Positions 1 to 10,363 of a stretch of 64,000 bases of DNA are shown piece after piece. The notes beneath the pieces were generated by a model that did no database searches, was not told the DNA's origin, and saw nothing but the letters and a program-made list of their open reading frames with translations. Origin of the DNA: Nonomuraea roseoviolacea subsp. carminata (lineage in GTDB: Bacteria > Actinomycetota > Actinomycetes > Streptosporangiales > Streptosporangiaceae); contig NZ_JAMZEC010000001.1 of assembly GCF_024172185.1 (NCBI RefSeq), positions 4,030,001-4,094,000 on the forward strand, in the 5' to 3' direction. A program made the position numbers and the translations under genes. Every line of letters begins with the position of its first letter. Within the stretch, counting starts at the first letter, position 1.

Positions 1-503
1 GCAGGGAGCTCCACGCGCTGGAGCACCGGGTCGACGCGGCCCGCAGCAGGGCCGACCGGCTGGCCAGGGAGCGGGAGGCGGCCCGCCAGGCCCGGCTCGC
101 CGGCCTCGGGGCCGCCGGCCTGGTCGCCAAGGGCTCGGCCGGCGGCGACCTGGCGGCCAACTGGGCGCTCACCCAGCTCGGCAAGCCGTACGTGTGGGCC
201 GCCGCCGGGCCGTCGAGCTACGACTGCTCCGGCCTGACCATGCGGGCCTGGGAGCAGGTGGGAGTGCAGCTGGACCACTGGACGGGCACCCAGTGGACCT
301 CCGGCCCGCACATCCCGTACGACCAGCTGCGCCGCGGCGACCTGCTGTTCTTCGGGTACGAGAGCGCCGACCCCGGCACCATCCACCACGTGGGGATCTA
401 CGTGGGAGACGGCATGATGGTCCACGCGCCCCAGACCGGAGACGTGGTGCGCGTGGCCTCGATGTGGCGGCCCGACCTGGTGGGCGCCACCAGGCCGGCC
501 TGA
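1..503 (+). CDS. NlpC/P60 (C40) cell-wall hydrolase, 3' part
   Basis: The open frame enters from the left edge (first full codon at base 3) and ends at TGA 501-503, so only the C-terminal part is present. About 60 residues of Arg/Ala/Glu-rich coiled coil lead into an NlpC/P60 domain. The catalytic cysteine is in SYDCSG, the histidine in HHVGIYVGDG, and a third polar position follows in MMVHAP. Proteins of this family are secreted endopeptidases that cut peptidoglycan stem peptides; the export signal would lie outside the window. The domain closely resembles the one encoded at 28416-29456, so the two are paralogues. The GTG at 192 falls inside the conserved PYVW motif and is not the real start. 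Confidence 0.9.
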   Translation, partial: RELHALEHRVDAARSRADRLAREREAARQARLAGLGAAGLVAKGSAGGDLAANWALTQLGKPYVWAAAGPSSYDCSGLTMRAWEQVGVQLDHWTGTQWTSGPHIPYDQLRRGDLLFFGYESADPGTIHHVGIYVGDGMMVHAPQTGDVVRVASMWRPDLVGATRPA

Positions 504-534
504 GAGGGGTGGGTCAGTGGGCGTGCCCGGGAGG

Positions 535-1029
535 TCAGTGGGCGTGGCCCTCTTCGCGCGCCCGGTCGAAGGAGCGCTTGATCTCGACCTCGGCCTCCAT
601 GCGGCCCACCCAGTTGGCGCCCTCGACCGACTTGCCGGGCTCCAGGTCCTTGTAGACCTCGAAGAAGTGCTGGATCTCCAGCCGGTCGAACTCCGGCACG
701 TGGTGGATGTCGCGGATGTGCTCCATGCGCGGGTCGGTGGACGGGACGCAGAGGACCTTGTCGTCACCGCCCTTCTCGTCGGTCATCCGGAACATGCCGA
801 CCGCGCGGCAGGTGATGTAGCAGCCCGGGAACGTCGGCTCCTGGAGCAGCACCAGCGCGTCGAGCGGGTCGCCGTCCTCGCCGAGGGTGTTCTCGATGAA
901 GCCGTAGTCGGCGGGGTACTGCGTGGAGGTGAACAGGAGCCGGTCAAGCCTGATCTTCCCGGTCTCGTGGTCCACTTCGTACTTGTTCCGTTGTCCCTTG
1001 GGAATCTCAACGACAACGTCGAACTCCAC
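535..1029 (-). CDS. ppa: Inorganic pyrophosphatase
   Basis: Soluble family I pyrophosphatase (164 aa), which hydrolyses PPi to two phosphates in the cytoplasm and drives biosynthesis. The sequence shows EIPKGQRNKYEVD, the metal-binding block DGDPLDALVL, and KDLEPGKSVEGANW near the C-terminus, all typical of bacterial Ppa. I chose the GTG at 1029 because the protein then begins VEFDVVVEIPKG like other actinobacterial Ppa, and GGAGGA sits six bases upstream. An ATG at 1047 would add six residues (MSGGTA) and is the alternative. The gene is divergent from dacB, a neighbour pair also found in mycobacteria. Confidence 0.95.
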   Translation of the reverse strand: MEFDVVVEIPKGQRNKYEVDHETGKIRLDRLLFTSTQYPADYGFIENTLGEDGDPLDALVLLQEPTFPGCYITCRAVGMFRMTDEKGGDDKVLCVPSTDPRMEHIRDIHHVPEFDRLEIQHFFEVYKDLEPGKSVEGANWVGRMEAEVEIKRSFDRAREEGHAH

Positions 1030-1113
1030 CGCGGTTCCTCCGCTCATACCCCCCGGCACCCCCGGGCGGGCGTTAATGTCTCGTAGGCGAACACCAGGAG
1101 AGAGGTCAGGGAC

Positions 1114-2535
1114 GTGGCGCGGCACGAGCGGTGGGTGATGCTGACCACGCTCGCCCTGCTCCAGATCCTGACGATCGTCACCGGCGTCTACGCGGTGACG
1201 AGCGGCCTGGACCTGGACGCCCTGACGAGGCAGTCGTCACCGGACGAGCCGACGGCGTCTCCCGAGGGGTCTCCCGCGGCCCCCGTGGTCACCGCTGGCC
1301 CGGTTCTGTCCGGGCTTTCGGCGAGGGCCGGAGACGGACCTCTCCCGACTAAGAGTACTTTGACCCGTCAGCTCACCGACGCCCTGGGTGACAAAGAGCT
1401 GGGGGCCCGGGTGGGCGCGGTCGTCCTCGACGCGGCCACCGGACAGCGGATCTTCGCCGCCAACGCCGACACCGGCATCACCCCCGCCTCCACCACGAAA
1501 CTGGTCACCAGCACCGCCGCCCTGGCCTCGCTCGGCCCCGACACCCGCTTCGCCACCCGCGTCGTGCAGGGCGCCACGCCGGGCGCGGTCGTGCTGGTCG
1601 GCGGCGGGGACCCCACGCTGGCCGGCCCGTCGGCCAAGCCCGGCGCCTACCCCAAGCCGGCGTCGCTGGCCATGCTCGCCGCGCGCACCGCCGCGGCGCT
1701 GAAGGCCAAGGGCGTCACCAAGGTCACGCTCTCGTACGACGCCACCCTCTACACCGGCCCGCGGGTGTGCTCCTGCTGGAAGCCGAACTACATACCCGAC
1801 GGCGAGGTCGCGCCGGTGTCCTCGCTGGTGATCGACGAGGGGCGCCGCTACCCCAGCCAGTCCACGCCGCGCGTCACCGACCCGCCGCGCTTCGCCGCCG
1901 CCGCGTTCGCCCGGCTCCTCGGCCGCCAGGGGATCGGCGTGTCGGGCTCCGCGCGGCCCGCCAAGGCCCCCGCGGGCGCGGCCGAGCTGGCCCGCGTCGA
2001 GTCGCCGCCCGTCTACGCCCTGGTCGAGCACACGCTGACGTTCAGCGACGACGACCTGGCCGAGGCGCTGGCCCGCCAGGTGGCCGTCAAGGAGGGGCAG
2101 CCCGCCTCCTTCGACGGCGGCGCCGCGGCGACCCTGCAGGTGCTCAAGCGGCTCGGCTTCCCGGGCGGGGTGCAGATCCGCGACGGCAGCGGGCTGTCGC
2201 CGTTCAACCGCATCAGCCCCGACGCGCTGGCCCGGGTCATCGCCACCGCGAGCAGCGCCGCCCACCCGGAGCTGCGGGCGGTGGCCTCCGGCATGCCCGT
2301 CGCCGGCTTCTCCGGCACGCTCGGCAACGGCCGCCGCTTCACCTCCGCCGACAGCAGGGGACAGGTGGGGCTGGTCCGCGCCAAGACGGGCACGCTCAAC
2401 AACGTCAACACGCTGGCGGGGCTCGCCACCACCAAGGACGGCCGCCTCGTCACGTTCGCCTTCATGGCCGACCGCGTCCCCCTCAACGCCGAGCCCGTGC
2501 TCGACAAACTCGCCGCCCTGGTCGCCCGCTCCTGA
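1114..2535 (+). CDS. dacB: D-alanyl-D-alanine carboxypeptidase/endopeptidase (PBP4, DacB)
   Basis: Low-molecular-mass class C penicillin-binding protein (473 aa, GTG start) that trims or cuts peptidoglycan peptides outside the membrane. One N-terminal hydrophobic segment (about residues 8-30) serves as anchor or signal, followed by a Pro/Ser-rich linker. The S-x-x-K motif is S126-TT-K129 and the K-T-G triad is K424-T-G426. The middle motif reads S311-D-D313, where the family usually has S-x-N; the surrounding FSDDDLAEALARQ aligns well with the motif, so the Asn-to-Asp change looks real. Classic neighbours are ppa and the downstream zinc metalloprotease. A tandem repeat follows the stop immediately. 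Confidence 0.93.
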   Translation: MARHERWVMLTTLALLQILTIVTGVYAVTSGLDLDALTRQSSPDEPTASPEGSPAAPVVTAGPVLSGLSARAGDGPLPTKSTLTRQLTDALGDKELGARVGAVVLDAATGQRIFAANADTGITPASTTKLVTSTAALASLGPDTRFATRVVQGATPGAVVLVGGGDPTLAGPSAKPGAYPKPASLAMLAARTAAALKAKGVTKVTLSYDATLYTGPRVCSCWKPNYIPDGEVAPVSSLVIDEGRRYPSQSTPRVTDPPRFAAAAFARLLGRQGIGVSGSARPAKAPAGAAELARVESPPVYALVEHTLTFSDDDLAEALARQVAVKEGQPASFDGGAAATLQVLKRLGFPGGVQIRDGSGLSPFNRISPDALARVIATASSAAHPELRAVASGMPVAGFSGTLGNGRRFTSADSRGQVGLVRAKTGTLNNVNTLAGLATTKDGRLVTFAFMADRVPLNAEPVLDKLAALVARS

Positions 2536-2536
2536 G

Positions 2537-2800
2537 CTCTCCTCAGTCCAGACCTCGGCGCTCCTTCGCGTGTCTGATGGCGATCCTGCGGATCGCGGCT
2601 CAGTCGCTGGGGTCCGGTGTCTTCCCTCGTCGGTCGGTCGCTTCGCTCCCTCTCTCCTCAGTCCAGACACCGGCGCTTCTTCGCGTGTCTGATGGCGATC
2701 CTGCGGATCGCGGCTCAGTCGCTGGGGTCCGGTGTCTTCCCTCGTCGGTCGGTCGCTTCGCTCCCTCTCTCCTCAGTCCAGACACCGGCGCTTCTTCGCG
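2537..2800 (+). repeat. 115-bp tandem repeat, 2.3 copies
   Basis: Two full copies (2537-2651 and 2652-2766) and a 34-bp partial copy (2767-2800) are almost identical, with a few differences near the start of copy one. The period is not divisible by three and all frames look like noise, so the array is non-coding. Each full unit holds a perfect hairpin, GCGATC-CTGCG-GATCGC, and a pyrimidine-rich tail with TCGGTCGGTCGCTTCGCTCC. It fills the gap between dacB and the next gene, where a terminator would be expected. Confidence 0.9.
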
Positions 2801-2831
2801 GGTAAGGATCGGACAACGTACGGTGGACGGT

Positions 2832-3908
2832 ATGCAGGTGATCGACTGGGATCTGGCCGTCTCGACCGGCACGCGCCTCGTGCGCCCCGGTCCCCAAGTG
2901 AGCCGTGAAGAGGCCAGACAGGCCGTCACCGAGCTCCGCACGCTCTCCCGCGAGGCCGAGGGCCACGTGCGCGAGTTCACCAAGATTCACGCTGACACCG
3001 CCCCCCAGACGGCGACGGTCGTCGACCGGCCCGGCTGGATCAGGGCCAACGTCGAGGGCTTCCGCGTCGTGCTGGAGCCGCTGACCCAGCGCATCGGCAG
3101 CGGCGCCAACCCGCCGCCGCCCATCGTGACCGCCGTGGGCTCGCGCATCACCGGCGTCGAGGTGGGCGCCGTGCTCGCCTTCCTCGCCTCGCGCGTGCTC
3201 GGCCAGTACGAGCTGTTCCTGCCGCCGGACCCGTCGGGCCGCGAGCCGGCCGGCCGCCTGACGCTGGTGGCGCCCAACATCGTCCACGCCGAGCGGGAGA
3301 TGAACGTCGACCCGCACGACTTCCGCCTGTGGGTGTGCCTGCACGAGGAGACCCACCGGGTGCAGTTCACCGGCGTGCCGTGGCTGCGCGAGTACATCCG
3401 CTCGCAGATGACCGAGTTCCTGCTCGCCTCCGACCTCGACCTCGGCACGATCGTCGAACGCCTGCGCGGCGCCGCCGACACCGTGGCCGACGTGGTGCGC
3501 GGCGGCGAGGGCAACCTCATCGACGTCATCCAGTCGCCGGCCCAGAAGGAGATCCTCGACCGGCTGACGGCCGTGATGACGCTGGTGGAAGGGCACGGCG
3601 ACTACGTGATGGACGCCGTGGGCCCGTCCGTGGTGCCCTCGGTGGCCGACATCCGGGCCAAGTTCGCCCAGCGCCGCGAGGGCGGCTCCAAGCTCGACCG
3701 CACCATCCGCCGCCTGCTCGGCATCGAGCTGAAGATGAAGCAGTACGCCGAGGGGTCGGCCTTCGTGCGCACCGTGGTGGGCAAGGTCGGCATGGACGGG
3801 TTCAACCGGGTGTGGACCTCGGCGGAGACGCTGCCGACGACGGGTGAGATCTCCGACCCGGACGCCTGGATCCGCCGCGTCATCGGCGCCCCGGCGCTGC
3901 CGGCCTGA
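2832..3908 (+). CDS. Zinc-dependent metalloprotease (DUF2342 / F420-associated family)
   Basis: Actinobacterial putative zinc metallopeptidase (358 aa) of the family often called coenzyme F420 biosynthesis-associated protein. The zinc signature is H171-EETH175 in CLHEETHRVQF, with the conserved FTGVPWLREY context after it. Its substrate is not established. The same neighbours (dacB before, tilS after) occur in mycobacteria. ATG 2832 is preferred; an in-frame GTG at 2823 is possible. A TACGGT -10-like hexamer lies about eight bases before the ATG, so a leaderless transcript is plausible. The gene ends 15 bases before tilS and probably forms an operon with tilS and hpt. Confidence 0.88.
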   Translation: MQVIDWDLAVSTGTRLVRPGPQVSREEARQAVTELRTLSREAEGHVREFTKIHADTAPQTATVVDRPGWIRANVEGFRVVLEPLTQRIGSGANPPPPIVTAVGSRITGVEVGAVLAFLASRVLGQYELFLPPDPSGREPAGRLTLVAPNIVHAEREMNVDPHDFRLWVCLHEETHRVQFTGVPWLREYIRSQMTEFLLASDLDLGTIVERLRGAADTVADVVRGGEGNLIDVIQSPAQKEILDRLTAVMTLVEGHGDYVMDAVGPSVVPSVADIRAKFAQRREGGSKLDRTIRRLLGIELKMKQYAEGSAFVRTVVGKVGMDGFNRVWTSAETLPTTGEISDPDAWIRRVIGAPALPA

Positions 3909-3923
3909 CCGGAGCCGCCGCCC

Positions 3924-5006
3924 GTGGGTCCGCATCCGGCCGTGGCCGACGTCCGGCGGGCCGTGCGTGAGGCGCTGGCCGCGCTGACGCCGGACGTCCC
4001 GGCGCGGGACGAACCGGCGCGGGAAAAGCCTGCGCCGGGTGTCCCGGCATCGGGTGTCCCGGCGTCGGGCGGGCCCGCGCCGGAAGGGCCGGTGCTCGTC
4101 GCGTGCAGCGGCGGCGCCGACTCCCTCGCCCTGGCGGCGGCGCTCGGCTTCGTGGCGCCCCGCGCCGGCCTCAAGGCGGGGCTGCTCACGGTGGACCACC
4201 AGCTCCAGCCCGGTTCGGCCGAACGGGCCGAGCAGGTCGCCGCCCTGGCCGCGCCGCTGGGCCTTGACATGGCCGAGGTGCTCACCGTCGAGGTGGGCAC
4301 CGAGGGCGGGCCGGAGGCGGCGGCCCGCGAGGCCCGCTACCGGGCCCTGGCCGAGGCCGCCGACCGGCTCGGGGCGCGGGCCGTGCTGCTCGGGCACACC
4401 CGTGACGACCAGGCCGAGACCGTGCTGCTCGGCCTGGCCAGGGGCAGCGGGCCGCGCTCGATCTCGGGGATGGCCGCGCGGAGCGGACGCTATCTCCGCC
4501 CGTTCCTCGACATCCCGAGGGCGACGACGGTGGCGGCGTGCCGCGCGCTCGGCCTGACCCCGTGGGACGATCCGCACAACGAGGACCCGCGCTTCACCCG
4601 GGTCCGGGTGCGCGCGCGGATCCTGCCGCTGCTGGAGGCGGAGCTCGGGCCGGGGGTGGCCGAGGCGCTCGCCCGGACGGCCGCGCTGGCCCGGGAGGAC
4701 GCCGACGCGCTCGACGAGTGGGCGGATCGGGCCTACCAGGATTGCGCTCTTAGCGATATCGGCGGATCAGTGACGCTGTCCGTTCCGGCGCTCGAAGCCC
4801 TGCCCGGGGCGGTGCGCAGGCGGGTCCTGCGGCGCGCGGCGGTCGCGGCGGGCTCGCCGCCGGGGTCGCTGTCGGCCACGCATGTACGCGCCGTGGACCG
4901 CCTGGTCACGCACTGGCGCGGCCAGAAGCCCGTCGACCTGCCCGGGGGTCGGGCGGCCGTCAGGCGGTATGGCACCCTGATAGTCGCCATCAGTCCCATC
5001 CCGTAA
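3924..5006 (+). CDS. tilS: tRNA(Ile)-lysidine synthase
   Basis: ATP-dependent enzyme that converts C34 of the AUA-reading tRNA(Ile) to lysidine. The PP-loop is S62-GGADS67, followed by LLTVDHQL and GHTRDDQAETVLLGLARGSG, both diagnostic of TilS. The length (360 aa, GTG start) fits actinobacterial forms. Residues about 22-52, between the N-terminal helix and the PP-loop, are an unusual low-complexity insert of Pro-Ala-rich near-repeats (GVPASGVPASGGPAPEG). The gene is 10 bases upstream of hpt, as in other actinomycetes, and ends with RRYGTLIVAI. Confidence 0.95.
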   Translation: MGPHPAVADVRRAVREALAALTPDVPARDEPAREKPAPGVPASGVPASGGPAPEGPVLVACSGGADSLALAAALGFVAPRAGLKAGLLTVDHQLQPGSAERAEQVAALAAPLGLDMAEVLTVEVGTEGGPEAAAREARYRALAEAADRLGARAVLLGHTRDDQAETVLLGLARGSGPRSISGMAARSGRYLRPFLDIPRATTVAACRALGLTPWDDPHNEDPRFTRVRVRARILPLLEAELGPGVAEALARTAALAREDADALDEWADRAYQDCALSDIGGSVTLSVPALEALPGAVRRRVLRRAAVAAGSPPGSLSATHVRAVDRLVTHWRGQKPVDLPGGRAAVRRYGTLIVAISPIP

Positions 5007-5016
5007 GGAACCACAG

Positions 5017-5568
5017 GTGGACGCTGCCGACATGGGCCAGGACCTGGAGAAAGTCCTCATTCCCGAGGACGAGCTCCAGGCGAAGATCAAGGAGCTCGCC
5101 GAGCGGATCGACCAGGACTACGCGGGCAAGGACGTCCTGCTCGTGGGCGTGCTGAAGGGCGCCGTCATGGTGATGGCCGACCTGGCCCGGGCCTTGCACG
5201 TGCCCGTGCAGATGGACTGGATGGCGGTGTCGTCGTACGGCGCGGGCACCCGGTCGTCCGGCGTGGTGCGGGTGCTGAAGGACCTGGACACCGACATCAT
5301 GGGCCGCCACGTGCTGATCGTCGAGGACATCATCGACTCCGGCCTGACCCTGCACTGGCTGCTGGAGAATTTGAAGTCGCGCAATCCCGCGTCGCTGGAG
5401 ATCTGCACCGCGCTGCGCAAGCCCGACGCGGTGAAGGTGCCGATCGACGTGAAGTACGTGGGTTTCGACATTCCCAACGAGTTCGTCATCGGTTACGGAC
5501 TCGACTACGCGGAGCGCTACCGGAACCTGCCGTTCATCGGAACGCTCGCGCCGCACGTTTACGAGTAG
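5017..5568 (+). CDS. hpt: Hypoxanthine-guanine phosphoribosyltransferase
   Basis: Purine salvage enzyme (183 aa) that joins hypoxanthine or guanine to PRPP. The PRPP-binding loop is VLIVEDIIDSGLTL; the flexible-loop block MDWMAVSSYGAGT and VKYVGFDIPNEFVIGYGLDY are family hallmarks. The GTG start is preceded by AAGGAA at about seven bases; an in-frame ATG at 5032 is an alternative. It is probably co-transcribed with tilS. The 243-bp gap to ftsH carries no other gene and is where the ftsH promoter should lie. Confidence 0.95.
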   Translation: MDAADMGQDLEKVLIPEDELQAKIKELAERIDQDYAGKDVLLVGVLKGAVMVMADLARALHVPVQMDWMAVSSYGAGTRSSGVVRVLKDLDTDIMGRHVLIVEDIIDSGLTLHWLLENLKSRNPASLEICTALRKPDAVKVPIDVKYVGFDIPNEFVIGYGLDYAERYRNLPFIGTLAPHVYE

Positions 5569-5811
5569 CAATCCGAAGAGGAGCCGGGAACACTACCAGA
5601 CCTGACGTACGTTGGTAGGGCAAGACCGGTGTAGCGGGCGGTCCCTCCGCGCGCTCTGCCGGTGTACCTTCTGACTCCTGAAGGGTGACCGCGCGTCCTC
5701 TTCGGGTAGTCGGAAGATCTCGCGGTATCGGATGCCGCGGCCCCCGGGACGCGTCCCGGGGTTCAAGGCCATGGTCAGGAAGGGACGGGCCCGCAAGGGG
5801 TTCCGCATCGG

Positions 5812-7802
<1,991 letters not shown>

Positions 7803-7806
<4 letters not shown>

Positions 7807-8384
7807 GTTCGCACGACGTAGACCTGGGCCGGATCGAGAAGGCCGTCCGCGAGATCCTCTACGCCATCGGCGAGGATCCCGACCGTGACGGCCTGCTCGA
7901 CACCCCGGCCCGGGTCGCCCGCGCCTATGCCGAGCAGTTCTCCGGCCTCGGCCAGAACCCCGAGGACGTCCTGAACAAGGTCTTCGACGTCGACCACGAC
8001 GAGATGGTGCTGGTCAAGGACATCGAGGTCTACTCCACCTGCGAGCACCACCTGGTGCCGTTCCACGGGTTCGCGCACGTGGGCTACATCCCCAACGACC
8101 GCGGCCAGGTGACGGGCCTGTCCAAGCTGGCCCGCCTGGTCGACGTCTACGCCCGGCGCCCGCAGGTGCAGGAGCGGATGACGTCGCAGATCGCCGACGC
8201 GCTCATGCACGTGCTGGAGCCGCGCGGGGCGATCGTGGTGCTGGAGTGCGAGCACCTGTGCATGACCATGCGCGGGGTCCGCAAGCCGGGCGCCAAGACC
8301 GTCACCTCGGCGGTCCGCGGCGACTTCCGCACCAGCGACAAGACCCGCGCCGAGGCGATGGCCCTGATCCTCGGGCGCCTCTAG
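7803..8384 (+). CDS. folE: GTP cyclohydrolase I
   Basis: First enzyme of tetrahydrofolate synthesis, converting GTP to dihydroneopterin triphosphate (193 aa). Zinc ligands expected for the family are visible: C80-E-H-H83 in STCEHHLVPFHG and C153 in EHLCMTMRG. The GTG start overlaps the ftsH stop by four bases. The sequence also contains GYIPNDRGQVTGLSKLARLVD, typical of the core. It is separated from folP by about 317 bp with a strong hairpin, so folP may be transcribed from its own promoter. Confidence 0.97.
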
Positions 8385-8469
8385 TTCTCTTCTGTTACGG
8401 CACAGCCGGCTTGACGCCAGTCGCCGCACGGGGCTGAGGGCCTCCAGGGAGACGCCTGCTGAACCCGCA

Positions 8470-8507
8470 CATGGCCGGCCGCCGTCACGCGCGCGACGCC
8501 GGCCATG
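8470..8507 (+). terminator. Hairpin between folE and folP
   Basis: A perfect 10-bp inverted repeat (8470-8479 with 8498-8507, arm CATGGCCGGC) encloses an 18-base loop. It lacks a clear T-run, as is usual for actinomycete terminators. It lies in the 317-bp stretch 8385-8701, where I see no convincing coding sequence. It probably ends the ftsH-folE transcript, leaving 8510-8701 for a folP promoter. Confidence 0.55.
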
Positions 8508-8701
8508 GCTTCCCTCAGCCGTTGGCCGGAGCCGCACGCCCCCTCTTCGGCCGTGTCGTGGGTGTGGGGGCTTGCCGGGCGGGGTGTAAAAAGCCGCCAA
8601 AAACATACGGACCGACGGCAAGCAGCCCTGCGTGGGATTCGTTATCCACAATGGGGTACCCATGACATCAACAGGTCTGGGCAAGCGCCTAGGCTTGGGC
8701 C

Positions 8702-9565
8702 ATGACAAGCGGGCCGACAAGCGTGCCAGGACTGGCACCCGAGGAGCGGTGCCTCGTCATGGGCGTGGTCAACGTGACGCCCGACTCCTTCTCCGACGGT
8801 GGTCTGTGGTTCGGCGAGGAGGCCGCCGTCCGGCACGGGCTGGAGCTGGTCGATGAGGGAGCCGACATCGTCGATGTGGGAGGAGAGTCCACCCGGCCCG
8901 GAGCGGCGAGGGTGTCCCTGGAGGAGGAGCTGGCCCGCGTCGTGCCGGTCATCAGGGAGCTCAGCGCGCGCGGTGTGGCCGTCAGCGTCGACACGATGCG
9001 CGCCGAGGTCGCCAGGGCCGCCGTGGAGGCCGGGGCGCGCCTGGTCAACGACGTGAGCGGCGGGCTGGCCGACCCCGAGATGCCCCGCGTGGTCGCCGAC
9101 ACCGGTGTCCCCTACGTCGTGATGCACTGGCGCGGCCACAGCGCCGACATGGACGACCGGGCCGTCTACGCCGACGTGGTGACCGAGGTGCGCGAGGAGC
9201 TGGCCAAGCGGGTCGATCTGGTGCTGGCCGAGGGCGTGTCCGAGGAGCAGATCGTGCTCGACCCGGGGCTCGGCTTCGCCAAGAACGCCGACCACAACTG
9301 GGCGCTGCTGGCCGGCCTGCCACGGCTCGCCGACCTGGGCTACCCCCTGCTGGTCGGCGCCTCCCGCAAGAGGTTCCTGGGGCGGCTGCTGGCCGGCGAC
9401 GACGGCGCGCCCCGCCCGTTCAGCCGTAGTGACGACGCCACCGTGGCCGTGACGGCGCTGGCCGCACGCGCCGGCGCCTGGTGCGTCAGGGTTCACAAGG
9501 TGGCGCCCAACGCCGACGCCGTCCGCGTGGCCGCCGCGTGGGAGAGAGCAGGAGCCGATACATGA
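8702..9565 (+). CDS. folP: Dihydropteroate synthase
   Basis: Condenses p-aminobenzoate with hydroxymethyl-dihydropterin pyrophosphate (287 aa, TIM barrel); the sulfonamide target. Signatures are MGVVNVTPDSFSDGG, DVGGESTRPGA, LDPGLGFAKNADHNW and GASRKRFLG. The ATG at 8702 starts a protein of normal length. Its stop overlaps the next start by four bases (ATGA). It is the first gene of a tightly coupled cassette running through folB and folK to a DUF3180 membrane protein. Confidence 0.97.
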   Translation: MTSGPTSVPGLAPEERCLVMGVVNVTPDSFSDGGLWFGEEAAVRHGLELVDEGADIVDVGGESTRPGAARVSLEEELARVVPVIRELSARGVAVSVDTMRAEVARAAVEAGARLVNDVSGGLADPEMPRVVADTGVPYVVMHWRGHSADMDDRAVYADVVTEVREELAKRVDLVLAEGVSEEQIVLDPGLGFAKNADHNWALLAGLPRLADLGYPLLVGASRKRFLGRLLAGDDGAPRPFSRSDDATVAVTALAARAGAWCVRVHKVAPNADAVRVAAAWERAGADT

Positions 9566-10008
9566 GCGTCGACACTGCCGCCATCGAGACGGTCAACCAG
9601 GACTTCTACACCGCGATCGAGGCCGGCGACCTCGACCGGATGACCGAGATCTGGGCCGAGGACTCCGCCGACGAGCAGGTGAGCTGTGTCCACCCCGGCT
9701 GGTCCCTGCTGGCCGGGCGCTCCGAGGTGCTGCGTTCGTGGGCGCTCATCATGGCCAACACCACCTACATCCAGTTCGTGCTGACCGACGTCAGCACGAC
9801 CGTGCTGGGCGACGTGGCGGTCCTCACCTGTGTCGAGAACATCCTCACGGCCGGCGACGAGGGTGAGTCGAGCTTCGCCGCGGGCAAGGTCGTGGCGAGC
9901 AACGTCTACGTTCGCACGCCGCAGGGGTGGCGGCTGTGGATGCACCACGGCTCACCGGTGCTCCAGGGCGACGACGACGAGGAGGAGGACGGCGAGCTTG
10001 AGCACTGA
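9562..10008 (+). CDS. NTF2/SnoaL-like fold protein in the fol operon
   Basis: Small cytoplasmic protein (148 aa) with the pattern of a nuclear-transport-factor-2-like cone: an N-terminal helix with FYTAIEAGDLDRMTEIWAED, then CVHPGWSLLAGRSEVLRSW, and a final strand with WRLWMHHGSPVL. It ends in a very acidic tail (DDDEEEDGE). The family often has ketosteroid-isomerase-like pockets, but no substrate can be named here. It is coupled by ATGA to folP upstream and overlaps folB by 11 bases, which suggests a role tied to pterin or folate metabolism. That role is inference. Confidence 0.85.
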   Translation: MSVDTAAIETVNQDFYTAIEAGDLDRMTEIWAEDSADEQVSCVHPGWSLLAGRSEVLRSWALIMANTTYIQFVLTDVSTTVLGDVAVLTCVENILTAGDEGESSFAAGKVVASNVYVRTPQGWRLWMHHGSPVLQGDDDEEEDGELEH

Positions 10009-10363
10009 CCGGATCACGCTGAAGGGCCTGCGCGCCAGGGGGCGGCACGGGGTGCTGCCGGCCGAGCGGGAGCTGGGGCAGGAGTTCGTGGTCGACGCGA
10101 CGTTGTTCCTCGACCTGGCGCCCGCCGCGGCGGCCGACGACCTCACGCTCACGGTCCACTACGGCGAGCTGGCCCAGGCGCTGGTCAAGGTCGTCGAGGG
10201 GGAGCCCGTCGAGCTGATCGAGACGCTGGCGCAGCGCCTGGCCGACGTGTGCCTGGCCGACGACCGGGTCCGCGCGGCCGAGATCAGCGTGCACAAGCCG
10301 GCCGCGCCGATCCCGCTGCCGTTCGACGACGTGATCGTGACGATCCAGCGGAGCCGCCCATGA
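9998..10363 (+). CDS. folB: Dihydroneopterin aldolase
   Basis: Converts dihydroneopterin to hydroxymethyl-dihydropterin (121 aa). The core reads ITLKGLRARGRHGVLPAERELGQEF, with a later conserved HKPAAPIPLPFDDVIVTI, where the Lys is the expected catalytic residue. The TTG at 9998 is chosen because it gives the correct N-terminus (STDRITLKG) and has GGAGGA about ten bases upstream; no ATG or GTG fits. It overlaps the preceding gene by 11 bases. The coding end (from 10325) is duplicated 65 bp further on. Confidence 0.93.
   Translation: MSTDRITLKGLRARGRHGVLPAERELGQEFVVDATLFLDLAPAAAADDLTLTVHYGELAQALVKVVEGEPVELIETLAQRLADVCLADDRVRAAEISVHKPAAPIPLPFDDVIVTIQRSRP

Noticed and set aside
1237..2670. Antisense frame of 477 codons across dacB
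   Set aside because: Composition is typical of a third-position GC shadow; dacB on the plus strand has all its motifs.
8471..8665. Small plus-strand frame between folE and folP
   Set aside because: It begins inside the terminator-like hairpin, has no Shine-Dalgarno and no protein-like pattern.
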